From positions 2,232,001-2,296,000 of the forward strand of contig NZ_CP099222.1 of assembly GCF_029717145.1 (NCBI RefSeq): a stretch of DNA of 64,000 bases. The letters run 5' to 3'. Source of the DNA: Citrobacter freundii (GTDB lineage: Bacteria; Pseudomonadota; Gammaproteobacteria; Enterobacterales; Enterobacteriaceae). The translations under genes and the position numbers were made by a program. Under the pieces are notes generated by a model that made no database searches, was not told the origin of the DNA, and was given only the letters and a program-made list of their open reading frames with translations. Below, one piece after another: positions 39,025 to 48,103 of the stretch (its first letter is position 1; each line of letters begins with the position of its first letter).

Positions 39025-41463
39025 TTAAACCTTCTCAATCTCAACCAGGTTAGTGTGCTGCGGGTTACCTTTGGCTAACGGTGACGGGCGCTGGGTGGTG
39101 AGTGTGTTAACACAGGCACCATGGTCAATTTTGTCGCCAGACATATCAGCATCGTGCCAGGCACCCTGGCCCATTGCGCTAACGCCGGGGAGAATACGCG
39201 GGGTCACTTTTGCGGGAATACGCACTTCGCCACGATCGTTATAAACACGCACCATATCGCCATTGGAAATACCACGCTTTTGCGCATCCAGTGGGTTAAT
39301 CCAGACTTCCTGGCGACAGGACGCTTTGAGAACGTCGATGTTGCCGTAGCTTGAGTGGGTTCGAGATTTATAGTGGAAACCAAATAGCTGTAGTGGGAAA
39401 TGACTGCGTTTGGGATCGTCCCAGCCTTCAAAGGTCGATGCGTAAACAGGCAGCGGACTAATCACGTCATCTTTCTCTAGTTCCCAGGTACGGGCAATTT
39501 TTGCCAGTCGACTCGAGTAGATCTCAATCTTGCCTGACGGTGTCTTCAGTGGATTGGCATCAGGGTCTTCGCGGAACTTCTTGTAGGCGACATAGTGCCC
39601 GTTAGGATCTTTACGCTTATAGATCCCCATTTTTTTTAGCTCATCATACGAAGGTAGTGCAGGGTCTTTAGCCAGCATTTTGGCATACAGGTACTGCAGC
39701 CATTGTTCTTGCGTGCGTCCTTCGGTAAACCGTTGGTGGATGTCGTCTCCAAGACGTTTCGCGATTTCGCTCATTATCCAGTAGATGGGTTTACGCTCGA
39801 ATTTTGCGGAAGTCGCGGGTTGAATAAAAATCAGGTATCCCATATTCCCGGCGTAATCGTTCGGAATAATGTCTTCTTGTTCAACGGTCATCAGGTCGGG
39901 CAGCAGAATATCGGCATATTTGGCCGAGGAGGTCATGAAATTCTCAATGACCACAATCATTTCGCATTTCGAATCATCCTGCAGGATCTCATGCGTTTTA
40001 TTGATATCCGAATGCTGATTGATAATGGTATTGCCCGCATAGTTCCAGATAAATTTAATCGGTACATCCAGCTTCTCTTTTCCGCGCACGCCGTCGCGGG
40101 TGGCAGTCATCTCGGTTCCACGTGCGATAGCGTCGGTCCAGCTAAAACAGGATATTTGCGTCTTGATGGGATTGTCGGGCAGCGGCATGCGCTCAATCGT
40201 AATGGTATAGGTGGATTCGCGTGCGCCACTGTTACCGCCGTTGATGCCCACATTACCGGTCAGGATGGGTAACATGGCAATGGCGCGGGAAGTCAGCTCA
40301 CCGTTTGCCTGGCGCTGTGGCCCCCATCCTTGACAGATGTACGCTGGTTTGGCGCTCCCAATCTCTCTGGCCAATTTAATAATGCGCGCGGCTGGGATCC
40401 CGGTGATGTGCGATGCCCATTCTGGTGTTTTTGCAATGCCATCGTCGCCGTCACCCATTATATAGGCTTTATAATGTCCGTTTGCGGGAGCGTCGACCGG
40501 AAGGGTTTTCTCATCATAACCAATACAGTACTTGTCGAGGAACGGTTGATCGACAAGCTCCTCAGTAATCAGTACCCAGGCAATTCCTGCCACCAGTGCG
40601 GCGTCAGTGCTCGGACGAATCGGGATCCACTCATCTTCACGACCCGCTGCGGTATCGGTATAACGAGGGTCGATAACAATCATTCTGGCATTTGAGCGTT
40701 CCCGGGCTTGCTCCAGGAAGTAAGTAATACCGCCACCGCTCATACGCGTTTCGGCAGGATTATTGCCGAACATAACGACCAGTTTCGTGTTTTCGATGTC
40801 TGAAGTGCTATTGCCGTCGTTTGAGCCGTAGGTGTAGGGCATTGCGGCTGCAATTTGGGCCGTACTGTACGTCCCATAGTGGCTGAGGAAGCCGCCATAG
40901 CAGTTCATCAGGCGCGCCACTAGTGAGGCATAAGGGGAAGAACGGGTAATGTTGCCACCGACAATGCCGGAGGTGTAGTTAATGTATACCGCTTCATTGC
41001 CGTATTTCTGTATGGTATTTTTTAGACCGGCGCTGATGGTGTCCAGGGCTTCCTGCCAGCTAATACGTTCAAATTTACCTTCACCACGTTTACCAACACG
41101 CTTCATAGGATAATTAAGCCTGTCAGGGTGATTAATACGTCGGCGGATAGAGCGACCGCGCAGGCAGGCGCGGACCTGGTGATTACCATAGATGTCATCG
41201 CCGGTATTGTCGGTGTCTACCCAACAAACTTCGTCATCTTTGACATGTAACTGCAAAGCACAGCGACTGCCGCAGTTAACTGAGCATGCGCCCCAGACGA
41301 TTTTTTCTTCAACCGGCGAGATTGATTGCTGTACCGCAGCGGCAGCGGTACGCATCCCGAAAGGCAGTGACACGCCTCCTGCGGCAAGCGCGAGTGTACC
41401 GATAGCCGAGGACTTCACTAACGTCCTGCGGCTAATACCTCCATATTGGTCAACTTCAGACAT
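39025..41463 (-). CDS. ynfE: Selenate/DMSO reductase catalytic subunit YnfE
   Basis: An 812-residue molybdopterin oxidoreductase. A twin-arginine leader (ISRRTLVKSSAIG, about residues 10-22) ends near the AAAA site at about 43, and the [4Fe-4S] motif CSVNCGSRC follows. Comparison with remembered E. coli sequences puts it nearer YnfE (808 residues) than YnfF, for example WGACSVNCGSRCAL and ILLPDLMTVEQEDIIPNDY. E. coli has ynfE and ynfF in tandem; here ynfG follows after 10 bp, so only one catalytic subunit exists. The start at 41463 has a GGAG site. An FNR-like box lies about 100 bp upstream. Confidence 0.93.
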   Translation of the reverse strand: MSEVDQYGGISRRTLVKSSAIGTLALAAGGVSLPFGMRTAAAAVQQSISPVEEKIVWGACSVNCGSRCALQLHVKDDEVCWVDTDNTGDDIYGNHQVRACLRGRSIRRRINHPDRLNYPMKRVGKRGEGKFERISWQEALDTISAGLKNTIQKYGNEAVYINYTSGIVGGNITRSSPYASLVARLMNCYGGFLSHYGTYSTAQIAAAMPYTYGSNDGNSTSDIENTKLVVMFGNNPAETRMSGGGITYFLEQARERSNARMIVIDPRYTDTAAGREDEWIPIRPSTDAALVAGIAWVLITEELVDQPFLDKYCIGYDEKTLPVDAPANGHYKAYIMGDGDDGIAKTPEWASHITGIPAARIIKLAREIGSAKPAYICQGWGPQRQANGELTSRAIAMLPILTGNVGINGGNSGARESTYTITIERMPLPDNPIKTQISCFSWTDAIARGTEMTATRDGVRGKEKLDVPIKFIWNYAGNTIINQHSDINKTHEILQDDSKCEMIVVIENFMTSSAKYADILLPDLMTVEQEDIIPNDYAGNMGYLIFIQPATSAKFERKPIYWIMSEIAKRLGDDIHQRFTEGRTQEQWLQYLYAKMLAKDPALPSYDELKKMGIYKRKDPNGHYVAYKKFREDPDANPLKTPSGKIEIYSSRLAKIARTWELEKDDVISPLPVYASTFEGWDDPKRSHFPLQLFGFHYKSRTHSSYGNIDVLKASCRQEVWINPLDAQKRGISNGDMVRVYNDRGEVRIPAKVTPRILPGVSAMGQGAWHDADMSGDKIDHGACVNTLTTQRPSPLAKGNPQHTNLVEIEKV

Positions 41464-41563
41464 AACCCACTCCATTATAGTTATCGCTATATATTACGTG
41501 TCACAACGAAATTAATAGCATGCTAATGATGGGCTGAGTTTACCTATTCTGGGGTAGGGCTTA

Positions 41564-41577
41564 TTAATGCATATCAA
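41564..41577 (-). promoter_or_regulatory. FNR-like box upstream of ynfE
   Basis: TTGAT-ATGC-ATTAA on the minus strand agrees with FNR consensus TTGAT-N4-ATCAA in 9 of 10 defined positions. The E. coli ynf operon is FNR-activated. The centre is about 107 bp before the start codon. Confidence 0.7.
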
Positions 41578-41588
41578 ATTAAACGTAA

Positions 41589-41606
41589 CCCTCCGCGAAC
41601 GGAGGG
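41589..41606 (-). terminator. Hairpin terminator of ynfD
   Basis: A perfect 7-bp stem, CCCTCCG / CGGAGGG, with a 4-nt loop sits a few bases after the ynfD stop codon. The downstream T-rich stretch is weak (TTACGTTTAATTT). Confidence 0.65.
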
Positions 41607-41611
41607 CAGGT

Positions 41612-41917
41612 TTATTGCGGTTCGGCGGGGTGACCGTCCTGAGATGGCGTACTATTGGCGGGGGCGTTGCCGCTGCTGGTACGCGCGTAAAGGATTTTAT
41701 GCGTGTCGTTGGCACAATGTCCCACGACCAGAGAATCCGGTCGATCGGCCTGGTCGTTTGGCACGATACTTAAGGTGAAGCTGTCTTGTGGAACGCCATT
41801 ATTAATAATACGCTGCTCAATATCGCTCCTGACTCTCTCGCACGATTCAGGTGCCGCCAGAACCTGTGGGGAGGCGAGGATAAGCAAACTTGCGACAATT
41901 CCTGTAGAGAATTTCAT
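41612..41917 (-). CDS. ynfD: DUF1161 family exported protein YnfD
   Basis: A 101-residue protein with a signal peptide (MKFSTGIVASLLILASPQVLA). The mature core CERVRSDIEQRIINNGVP and IVPNDQADRPDS followed by VVGHCANDTHKI is the DUF1161 family pattern, with two conserved cysteines likely to form a disulphide in the periplasm. Function unknown. The C-terminus is a short Ser/Pro/Asn tail. It is divergent from ynfC. Confidence 0.92.
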   Translation of the reverse strand: MKFSTGIVASLLILASPQVLAAPESCERVRSDIEQRIINNGVPQDSFTLSIVPNDQADRPDSLVVGHCANDTHKILYARTSSGNAPANSTPSQDGHPAEPQ

Positions 41918-42008
41918 CACCAACTCCTTTCATGACAGACATTTATTAAGATTAGCATTTCTGGTGTAAATAACTGTATTTGCTAATATGATTGAGAATA
42001 ATCTCTTT

Positions 42009-42734
42009 ATGCCGGTGAAAAATGTGAAGAAACAGACCTTGTTAGGTTTCCTGTGCGTCGTGTTGATCGGCTGTGATAACGGCAAGGAGTTGGTTTCCTT
42101 CACGCCGGAAATGGCCAGTTTTTCCAATGAATTCGAGTTTGATCCGCTGCGTGGTCCGGTAAAAGATTTCAGCCAGACACTGCTGAATGAGAACGGTGAA
42201 GTGGCCAAGCGTGTGCGTGGCACTCTCTCGCAAGAAGGCTGCTTTGATACGCTGGAATTACACGATACTGAGAGCAACAGCGGAATGGCGTTAGTGCTGG
42301 ATGCTAACTATTACCTGGACGCCGAGACGCTGGAAAAAAAGATCCGTTTACAGGGGAAATGCCAGTTGGCGGAATTACCTGCTGCCGGGGTGGTGTGGGA
42401 CACCGACGATAACGGCTTCGTTGTTTCAGGAACAGGGAAAGAAATGCAGGTGCAGTACCGGTACGACGCGGAGGGCTATCCGCTGGGAAAAACCACCATC
42501 AGTAAAGACAACACGTTACGTGTTAATGCGAAACCGTCAGCCGATCCGCTGAAAAAACTGGATTATACGGCAGAGAGTCTATTGAACGATCGTTCGTTGG
42601 GAAACGTCACGCAAACGTGTGAATACGATGATCATGCGAATCCGCTCAACTGCCAGCTTGTCATCGTTGATGATAGCGTGAAGCCGGCAGTTGAACACCA
42701 TTACACGATTAAAAACACCATTGATTACTACTAA
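42009..42734 (+). CDS. ynfC: Lipoprotein YnfC (UPF0257)
   Basis: A roughly 241-residue lipoprotein; the lipobox LIGC (Cys at about residue 21) follows a short hydrophobic leader. The rest matches E. coli YnfC, for example SFTPEMASFSNEFEFDPLRG and the C-terminal YTIKNTIDYY. Function unknown. The start is uncertain: a GTG at 42024 would give the more typical leader MKKQTLLGFLCVVLIGCD and may be the true start. It is divergent from ynfD and convergent with speG. Confidence 0.9.
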   Translation: MPVKNVKKQTLLGFLCVVLIGCDNGKELVSFTPEMASFSNEFEFDPLRGPVKDFSQTLLNENGEVAKRVRGTLSQEGCFDTLELHDTESNSGMALVLDANYYLDAETLEKKIRLQGKCQLAELPAAGVVWDTDDNGFVVSGTGKEMQVQYRYDAEGYPLGKTTISKDNTLRVNAKPSADPLKKLDYTAESLLNDRSLGNVTQTCEYDDHANPLNCQLVIVDDSVKPAVEHHYTIKNTIDYY

Positions 42735-42739
42735 CCGCT

Positions 42740-43300
42740 TTACTGTGCAGTAGCCTGCAACAGGTTGGAACCGGGTGTTTTATGTTCCGCCAGATACTGA
42801 TGCTGGAAGATACACATGCGGATGGTGTTACGGTACTGTCCGTTAATAAAGAACTCGTGAATCAACTCGCCTTCCACCATAAAACCAAGTTTGCGGTAGA
42901 TGTGAATGGCTTTTTCATTCTCTTTATCAACGATCAGATACAGCTTATATAAATTGAGTACGGTGAAACCGTAATCCATCGCCAGTTTTGCCGCGCGTGT
43001 GGCGAGACCTTTGCCCTGGAAATCTGGCGAAATAATGATCTGGAATTCGGCACGGCGGTGTACATGGTTAATTTCCACCAGTTCCACCAGACCGGCTTTT
43101 TCACCGTTGCACTCCACCACAAAGCGGCGTTCGCTTTGGTCATGAATATGCTTGTCATACAGGTCCGACAGCTCAACGAACGCTTCGTACGGTTCTTCGA
43201 ACCAGTAACGCATCACGCTGGCATTGTTATCAAGCTGATGGACAAATCGTAAATCTTCACGCTCCAGCGGGCGCAGCTTAACACTGAGGGCGCTTGTCAT
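42740..43300 (-). CDS. speG: Spermidine N1-acetyltransferase SpeG
   Basis: A 186-residue GNAT acetyltransferase, nearly identical to E. coli SpeG. The acetyl-CoA motif is seen as [15 protein letters not shown] (about residues 90-104). SpeG acetylates spermidine and spermine to lower polyamine toxicity, complementing the mdtJI exporter at 24 kb. Downstream of ynfB in the same direction, convergent with ynfC. Confidence 0.97.
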   Translation of the reverse strand: MTSALSVKLRPLEREDLRFVHQLDNNASVMRYWFEEPYEAFVELSDLYDKHIHDQSERRFVVECNGEKAGLVELVEINHVHRRAEFQIIISPDFQGKGLATRAAKLAMDYGFTVLNLYKLYLIVDKENEKAIHIYRKLGFMVEGELIHEFFINGQYRNTIRMCIFQHQYLAEHKTPGSNLLQATAQ

Positions 43301-43337
43301 AACGTATCCTTTCCATTTCCTTTATTGGGCATAAAAA

Positions 43338-43679
43338 TTATGGCGCGACGGTACGGCCGGTGCGGCGGTCAAGGCAGCGCAGGGTGTTCGGTTCCCAGTA
43401 GGCATTAATGTTGGCGCTTTGCTCGCATTTATCGCGGCTGTCAAAGGCCACGTCGGCTTTATCCCACTCTTTCTCAGTGCGCGTATTTACTTTCTGGCGT
43501 AACTGACGCGTGTCGTTCCACTGTTCCTTTTCCATCGCCGCCTGTTGACGACTTTGGGCGCTGTCGCCGGACTCAATGACCAGTTTGCTGGTTTCAGCAA
43601 AGGCGGAGGAGGTGTATACAACCGCCGCCAGCGTCAACATGGCCGTCAGGCACAGGCGTTTGCTCAGTGTGTTGTTCAT
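43338..43679 (-). CDS. ynfB: UPF0482 family exported protein YnfB
   Basis: A 113-residue protein with a signal peptide (about residues 1-28, ending SSAFA). The mature part is highly charged and contains two cysteines in the [12 protein letters not shown] and [11 protein letters not shown] regions. The same size and family as E. coli YnfB; function unknown. The start at 43679 is chosen for the signal peptide. Confidence 0.92.
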   Translation of the reverse strand: MNNTLSKRLCLTAMLTLAAVVYTSSAFAETSKLVIESGDSAQSRQQAAMEKEQWNDTRQLRQKVNTRTEKEWDKADVAFDSRDKCEQSANINAYWEPNTLRCLDRRTGRTVAP

Positions 43680-43832
43680 GGTGAATTCCTTTAATGAGAA
43701 AGGCAAAAAACGATAAAACAGGGTTAAATTCTACACCATTCCTGTTCCGGGTCATACCCGCCTGGCGGATATGGATAAACTGCCCGCATTCTGTCGTATC
43801 ATGTTTAAACCAAACGTCACTGAATACTGTCC

Positions 43833-44159
43833 ATGCTTAAAACGACATTACTTTTTTTTATCACCGCGCTGTGCGAAATTATCGGCTGCTTTTTACCCTG
43901 GCTCTGGTTAAAGCGAGGCGCAACGGCCTGGTTGCTTCTTCCGGCAGGGGTGTCACTGGCCTTGTTTGTCTGGTTGTTGACGCTGCACCCGACCGCGAGC
44001 GGGCGCGTATACGCGGCGTATGGCGGCGTGTATGTGGTAACCGCACTGATGTGGCTGCGCATTGTTGATGGTGTAAAACTGAGCCTGTACGACTGGTCTG
44101 GCGCGTTGATCGCGCTGTGCGGGATGTTGATCATCGTGGCTGGATGGGGGCGCGCATAG
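43833..44159 (+). CDS. ynfA: UPF0060 inner-membrane protein YnfA
   Basis: A 108-residue protein with four transmembrane helices, equal in length to E. coli YnfA. It is related to the small multidrug resistance fold; the conserved Glu in [15 protein letters not shown] (about residue 15) is present. A Shigella homologue has been reported as an efflux pump. Divergent from ynfB. Confidence 0.93.
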   Translation: MLKTTLLFFITALCEIIGCFLPWLWLKRGATAWLLLPAGVSLALFVWLLTLHPTASGRVYAAYGGVYVVTALMWLRIVDGVKLSLYDWSGALIALCGMLIIVAGWGRA

Positions 44160-44203
44160 CGCCTTTTTTTGTGATCAGCTAGCGATTTTACGATCATTAT
44201 ACT

Positions 44204-44215
44204 TGTATGGTAGTA
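44204..44215. promoter_or_regulatory. Candidate rsp regulon operator at rspA
   Basis: TGTATGGTAGTA lies 53 bp before rspA. A copy differing at one base, TGTATGGTTGTA, occurs on the minus strand at 48044-48055, before ydfI. Because YdfH (RspR) is a GntR repressor of rspA and is encoded nearby, this shared word may be its site; that is an inference. Confidence 0.45.
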
Positions 44216-44267
44216 GCTCAGTTGAGTAAATTTCCTGCATCAGACACAGCGATGTAAGGAATAGAGA

Positions 44268-45482
44268 ATGAAGATTGTAGGGGCTGAAGTTTTTGTCACC
44301 TGTCCAGGGCGTAATTTCGTCACGCTAAAAATTACCACTGAGGACGGGATCACGGGGTTAGGTGATGCCACGCTGAACGGACGTGAGTTATCCGTTGCGT
44401 CCTATCTGAAGGACCATGTGTGTCCGCAACTTATTGGCCGCGACGCGCACCGCATTGAAGACATCTGGCAGTTCTTCTACAAAGGCGCGTACTGGCGTCG
44501 TGGTCCGGTCACGATGTCGGCGATATCTGCCGTTGATATGGCGCTGTGGGATATCAAAGCGAAAGCCGCGAATATGCCGCTTTATCAGCTGCTGGGTGGC
44601 GCGTCCCGCGAAGGCGTGATGGTTTACTGCCACACCACCGGCCGTACCATTGACGATGTGCTGGAAGATTACGCGCGCCATCAGGAGATGGGCTTTAAAG
44701 CGATTCGCGTCCAGTGCGGCGTGCCGGGTATGAAAACCACCTACGGTATGTCAAAAGGCAAAGGCCTGGCCTATGAGCCAGCGACCAAAGGGCAGTGGCC
44801 GGAAGAGCAGTTGTGGTCGACGGAAAAGTACCTTGATTTTACCCCTCAATTATTTGACGCCGTGCGTAATAAATTCGGCTTCAACGAACACCTGCTGCAC
44901 GACATGCACCATCGCCTGACGCCGATTGAAGCCGCGCGGTTTGGCAAAAGCATTGAGCAGTATCGTTTGTTCTGGATGGAAGATCCGACGCCAGCTGAAA
45001 ACCAGGAATGTTTCCGACTGATTCGCCAGCACACGGTGACGCCGATTGCGGTAGGGGAAGTCTTCAACAGTATCTGGGATTGCAAACAGCTGATCGAAGA
45101 ACAGCTGATCGACTACATCCGCACCACTATTACCCATGCGGGCGGCATCACCGGCATGCGTCGCATTGCGGATTTTGCGTCGCTGTACCAGGTGCGCACC
45201 GGCTCTCACGGACCTTCTGATTTGTCACCTGTCTGCATGGCTGCTGCGCTGCACTTTGACCTGTGGGTGCCAAATTTCGGCGTACAAGAATATATGGGTT
45301 ATTCCGAGCAGATGCTGGAGGTCTTCCCGCATAACTGGACGTTCGATAACGGCTATATGCACCCTAGTGACAAACCGGGTCTGGGTATTGAATTCGACGA
45401 AAAACTCGCGGCGAAATATCCGTACGATCCGGCCTATTTGCCCGTCGCGCGCCTGGAAGATGGCACTTTGTGGAACTGGTAA
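44268..45482 (+). CDS. rspA: D-mannonate dehydratase family protein RspA
   Basis: A 404-residue enolase-superfamily protein, same length as E. coli RspA and almost identical. The metal-binding carboxylates lie in the DMHHRLTP and MEDPTPAEN regions and in [14 protein letters not shown] carries the catalytic His. Members of this ManD subgroup dehydrate D-mannonate or D-gluconate, usually slowly. It starts the rsp cluster: rspA, rspB, ydfJ, ydfI, with ydfH as regulator. Confidence 0.95.
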   Translation: MKIVGAEVFVTCPGRNFVTLKITTEDGITGLGDATLNGRELSVASYLKDHVCPQLIGRDAHRIEDIWQFFYKGAYWRRGPVTMSAISAVDMALWDIKAKAANMPLYQLLGGASREGVMVYCHTTGRTIDDVLEDYARHQEMGFKAIRVQCGVPGMKTTYGMSKGKGLAYEPATKGQWPEEQLWSTEKYLDFTPQLFDAVRNKFGFNEHLLHDMHHRLTPIEAARFGKSIEQYRLFWMEDPTPAENQECFRLIRQHTVTPIAVGEVFNSIWDCKQLIEEQLIDYIRTTITHAGGITGMRRIADFASLYQVRTGSHGPSDLSPVCMAAALHFDLWVPNFGVQEYMGYSEQMLEVFPHNWTFDNGYMHPSDKPGLGIEFDEKLAAKYPYDPAYLPVARLEDGTLWNW

Positions 45483-45495
45483 GGAGTGGTTTGCT

Positions 45496-46515
45496 ATGAA
45501 AAGTATTGTGATTGAAAAAGCGAATACGCTGGTGATTGAAGAAAGAGCAATTCCTACTCCAGCGTCGGGCGAAGTCAGGGTCAAGATTAAGCTGGCAGGA
45601 ATTTGTGGCTCCGATAGTCATATCTATCGTGGGCATAATCCCTTCGCAAAATATCCACGCGTCATCGGCCACGAGTTTTTTGGCATTATTGATGCGGTAG
45701 GCGAGGGTGTTGATCGTTCGCGTTTAGGCGAGCGAGTATCTGTTGATCCCGTGATCAGCTGTGGACACTGTTACCCCTGCTCAATAGGTAAACCGAACGT
45801 CTGCACGTCGTTGGTGGTGCTGGGCGTCCATCGTGATGGCGGTTTCAGTGAATTTGCTGTTGTACCGGCAAAAAATGCCTGGCCGATCCCGGACTCAGTG
45901 AAAGATGAACATGCCGTTATGGTTGAGCCTTTTACTATTGCGGCAAACGTGACCGGACAAGTTAAACCCACAGAAAACGACATTGCGCTTATTTACGGTG
46001 CGGGGCCGATGGGGCTGACGACCGTTCAGGCACTTAAACGTGTCTATAACGTAAAAACGGTGGTGATTGCCGACAGGATTGAAGAGCGTCTGGCAATGGC
46101 TAAACAGTGTGGTGCTGACTGGACCATAAATAATGGTCAGCAATCGTTACAGGATTTTCTGGCTGAAAAAGGGTTAAAACCCACAATCATCGTGGATGCA
46201 GCTTGTCATCCATCTATTTTACAGGAGGCTATTACGCTGGCGTCGCCGGCGGCACGGATTGTGTTGATGGGATTCTCCAGCGAACCTTGCCAGATTGTAC
46301 AGCAGGGCATTACCGGGAAAGAACTTTCCATTTATTCATCACGGTTAAACGCGAATAAATTCCCGGTGGTTATTGATTGGCTGGTTAAAGGGCTTATCGA
46401 CCCGAATAAATTGATTACCCACACTTTTGACTATCACCACGTTACAGACGCAATCGAATTGTTTGAGAAAGACCAGCAGCACTGCTGCAAAGTTTTACTC
46501 ACATTCGCTGAATAA
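45496..46515 (+). CDS. rspB: Zinc-type alcohol/polyol dehydrogenase RspB
   Basis: A 339-residue medium-chain dehydrogenase. The catalytic zinc ligands are in GICGSDSH and GHEFFG, and the structural zinc region CGHCYPCSIGKPNVC is complete. The NAD(P) motif GAGPMGL is at about residues 168-174. The start at 45496 has an AAGGAG site; the frame is open far upstream inside rspA but out of homology. The substrate is probably a sugar acid, by context. 13 bp after rspA. Confidence 0.94.
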   Translation: MKSIVIEKANTLVIEERAIPTPASGEVRVKIKLAGICGSDSHIYRGHNPFAKYPRVIGHEFFGIIDAVGEGVDRSRLGERVSVDPVISCGHCYPCSIGKPNVCTSLVVLGVHRDGGFSEFAVVPAKNAWPIPDSVKDEHAVMVEPFTIAANVTGQVKPTENDIALIYGAGPMGLTTVQALKRVYNVKTVVIADRIEERLAMAKQCGADWTINNGQQSLQDFLAEKGLKPTIIVDAACHPSILQEAITLASPAARIVLMGFSSEPCQIVQQGITGKELSIYSSRLNANKFPVVIDWLVKGLIDPNKLITHTFDYHHVTDAIELFEKDQQHCCKVLLTFAE

Positions 46516-46568
46516 TATTAATTACTGCGAGTAAGTGGTACGCATCTTACCTCTTAGAGATAGCCAAT

Positions 46569-47948
46569 ATGAATCAAGAAAAACACGAAAGATCAACGAA
46601 AGATCTGGTGAGAGCCGCCGTTTCAGGATGGTTAGGCACGGCGCTCGAATTTATGGATTTTCAGTTATATTCTTTGGGTGCCGCACTGGTATTCCATGAG
46701 ATATTTTTCCCGGAACAATCAGCCGCCATGGCGCTCATTTTAGCGATGGGCACGTACGGAGCTGGTTATATTGCTCGTATCGTTGGGGCATTTATATTTG
46801 GAAAGATGGGGGACAGCATCGGGCGTAAAAAGGTGCTGTTCATTACCATCACCATGATGGGGATTTGTACCACGCTAATTGGCGTGCTGCCGACCTATGC
46901 GCAGATTGGTATCTTTGCGCCAGTGTTGCTGGTGACGCTGCGTATTGTGCAGGGATTGGGTGCCGGTGCTGAAATTTCTGGCGCGGGAACCATGCTTGCA
47001 GAGTATGCGCCAAAAGGAAAACGCGGCATTATTTCCTCCCTTGTTGCGATGGGAACAAACTGTGGGACGCTCAGCGCCACGGCCATCTGGGCGGTGATGT
47101 TCTTCGCGCTTGATCGCGAAGAGTTGTTAGCCTGGGGCTGGCGTATTCCGTTCCTGGCTAGTGTGGTGGTGATGATTTTCGCCATCTGGTTACGTATGAA
47201 TCTCAAAGAAAGCCCGGTATTTGAGAAAGTAAATGATGGGGAAAATGCACCTGCATTGAATGACCCTTCAGAGAGTTCGCTGGGTGCGATGTTCAGCAGT
47301 AAATCTTTCTGGTTGGCAACCGGATTACGCTTTGGTCAGGCGGGTAACTCAGGTTTAATTCAGACCTTTCTTGCCGGTTATCTGGTACAGACGTTGTTAT
47401 TTAATAAATCAATACCCACCGATGCGTTGATGATAAGTTCTGTTATTGGATTTATTACTATACCGCTTCTGGGGTGGTTGTCTGATAAATATGGTCGTCG
47501 TTTACCTTATATCATCCTGAATATATCAGCCATCATTCTGGCTTATCCAATGCTGTCTATTGTGGTTGATAATTCGTATAGTCCTGGCGTCATCATGACC
47601 GCGCTGATTGTTATCCATAACTTTGCCGTATTGGGGTTATTTGCCCTCGAAAATATCACCATGGCTGAAATGTTCGGTGCTCGTAATCGATTTACGCGTA
47701 TGGCCATTTCAAAAGAGGCTGGCGGATTAGTGGCCGTTGGTTTTGGTCCCGTGTTAGCCGGTATTTTCTGTAACATGACCCAGTCCTGGTGGCCTATTTT
47801 AGTGATGGTCATTATCTACTCACTGATCGGTTTAGTTTCAGCACTCCTGATGCCTGAAGTTAAAGATCGTGACCTGAGTGTTCTGGAAGATGCGGCTGAG
47901 GTGAGTAAAACCGAGAAGATCCGTGCCGGTGCGACTCAGGTCAGTTGA
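46569..47948 (+). CDS. ydfJ: MFS transporter YdfJ (MHS family), intact
   Basis: A 459-residue metabolite:H+ symporter family protein with 12 transmembrane segments and the GKMGDSIGRKKVLF motif between helices 2 and 3. In E. coli K-12 ydfJ is truncated by the Qin prophage and separated from rspAB; here the gene is whole and directly follows rspB (53 bp), so it very likely imports the substrate of RspA/RspB. Residues from about 29 (MDFQLYSLGAALVFHEIFFP) match the K-12 remnant closely. Confidence 0.93.
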   Translation: MNQEKHERSTKDLVRAAVSGWLGTALEFMDFQLYSLGAALVFHEIFFPEQSAAMALILAMGTYGAGYIARIVGAFIFGKMGDSIGRKKVLFITITMMGICTTLIGVLPTYAQIGIFAPVLLVTLRIVQGLGAGAEISGAGTMLAEYAPKGKRGIISSLVAMGTNCGTLSATAIWAVMFFALDREELLAWGWRIPFLASVVVMIFAIWLRMNLKESPVFEKVNDGENAPALNDPSESSLGAMFSSKSFWLATGLRFGQAGNSGLIQTFLAGYLVQTLLFNKSIPTDALMISSVIGFITIPLLGWLSDKYGRRLPYIILNISAIILAYPMLSIVVDNSYSPGVIMTALIVIHNFAVLGLFALENITMAEMFGARNRFTRMAISKEAGGLVAVGFGPVLAGIFCNMTQSWWPILVMVIIYSLIGLVSALLMPEVKDRDLSVLEDAAEVSKTEKIRAGATQVS

Positions 47949-48043
47949 TGCGCTAATCAGCATGGTCGGGAATTCGGCCATGCTGTCACATAACTTCAAA
48001 TGATGTCATACCAATAGTAAAAAGTTTAATGCAAATCAAAACA

Positions 48044-48055
48044 TACAACCATACA
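48044..48055 (-). promoter_or_regulatory. Candidate rsp regulon operator at ydfI
   Basis: TGTATGGTTGTA on the minus strand, 48 bp before ydfI, differs by one base from the word before rspA at 44204. See that entry for the reasoning. Confidence 0.4.
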
Positions 48056-48103
48056 GGCGTTACTCTGAGACAGTCCTGATTTCATTGATAAGTAGGTCAT
48101 ACC

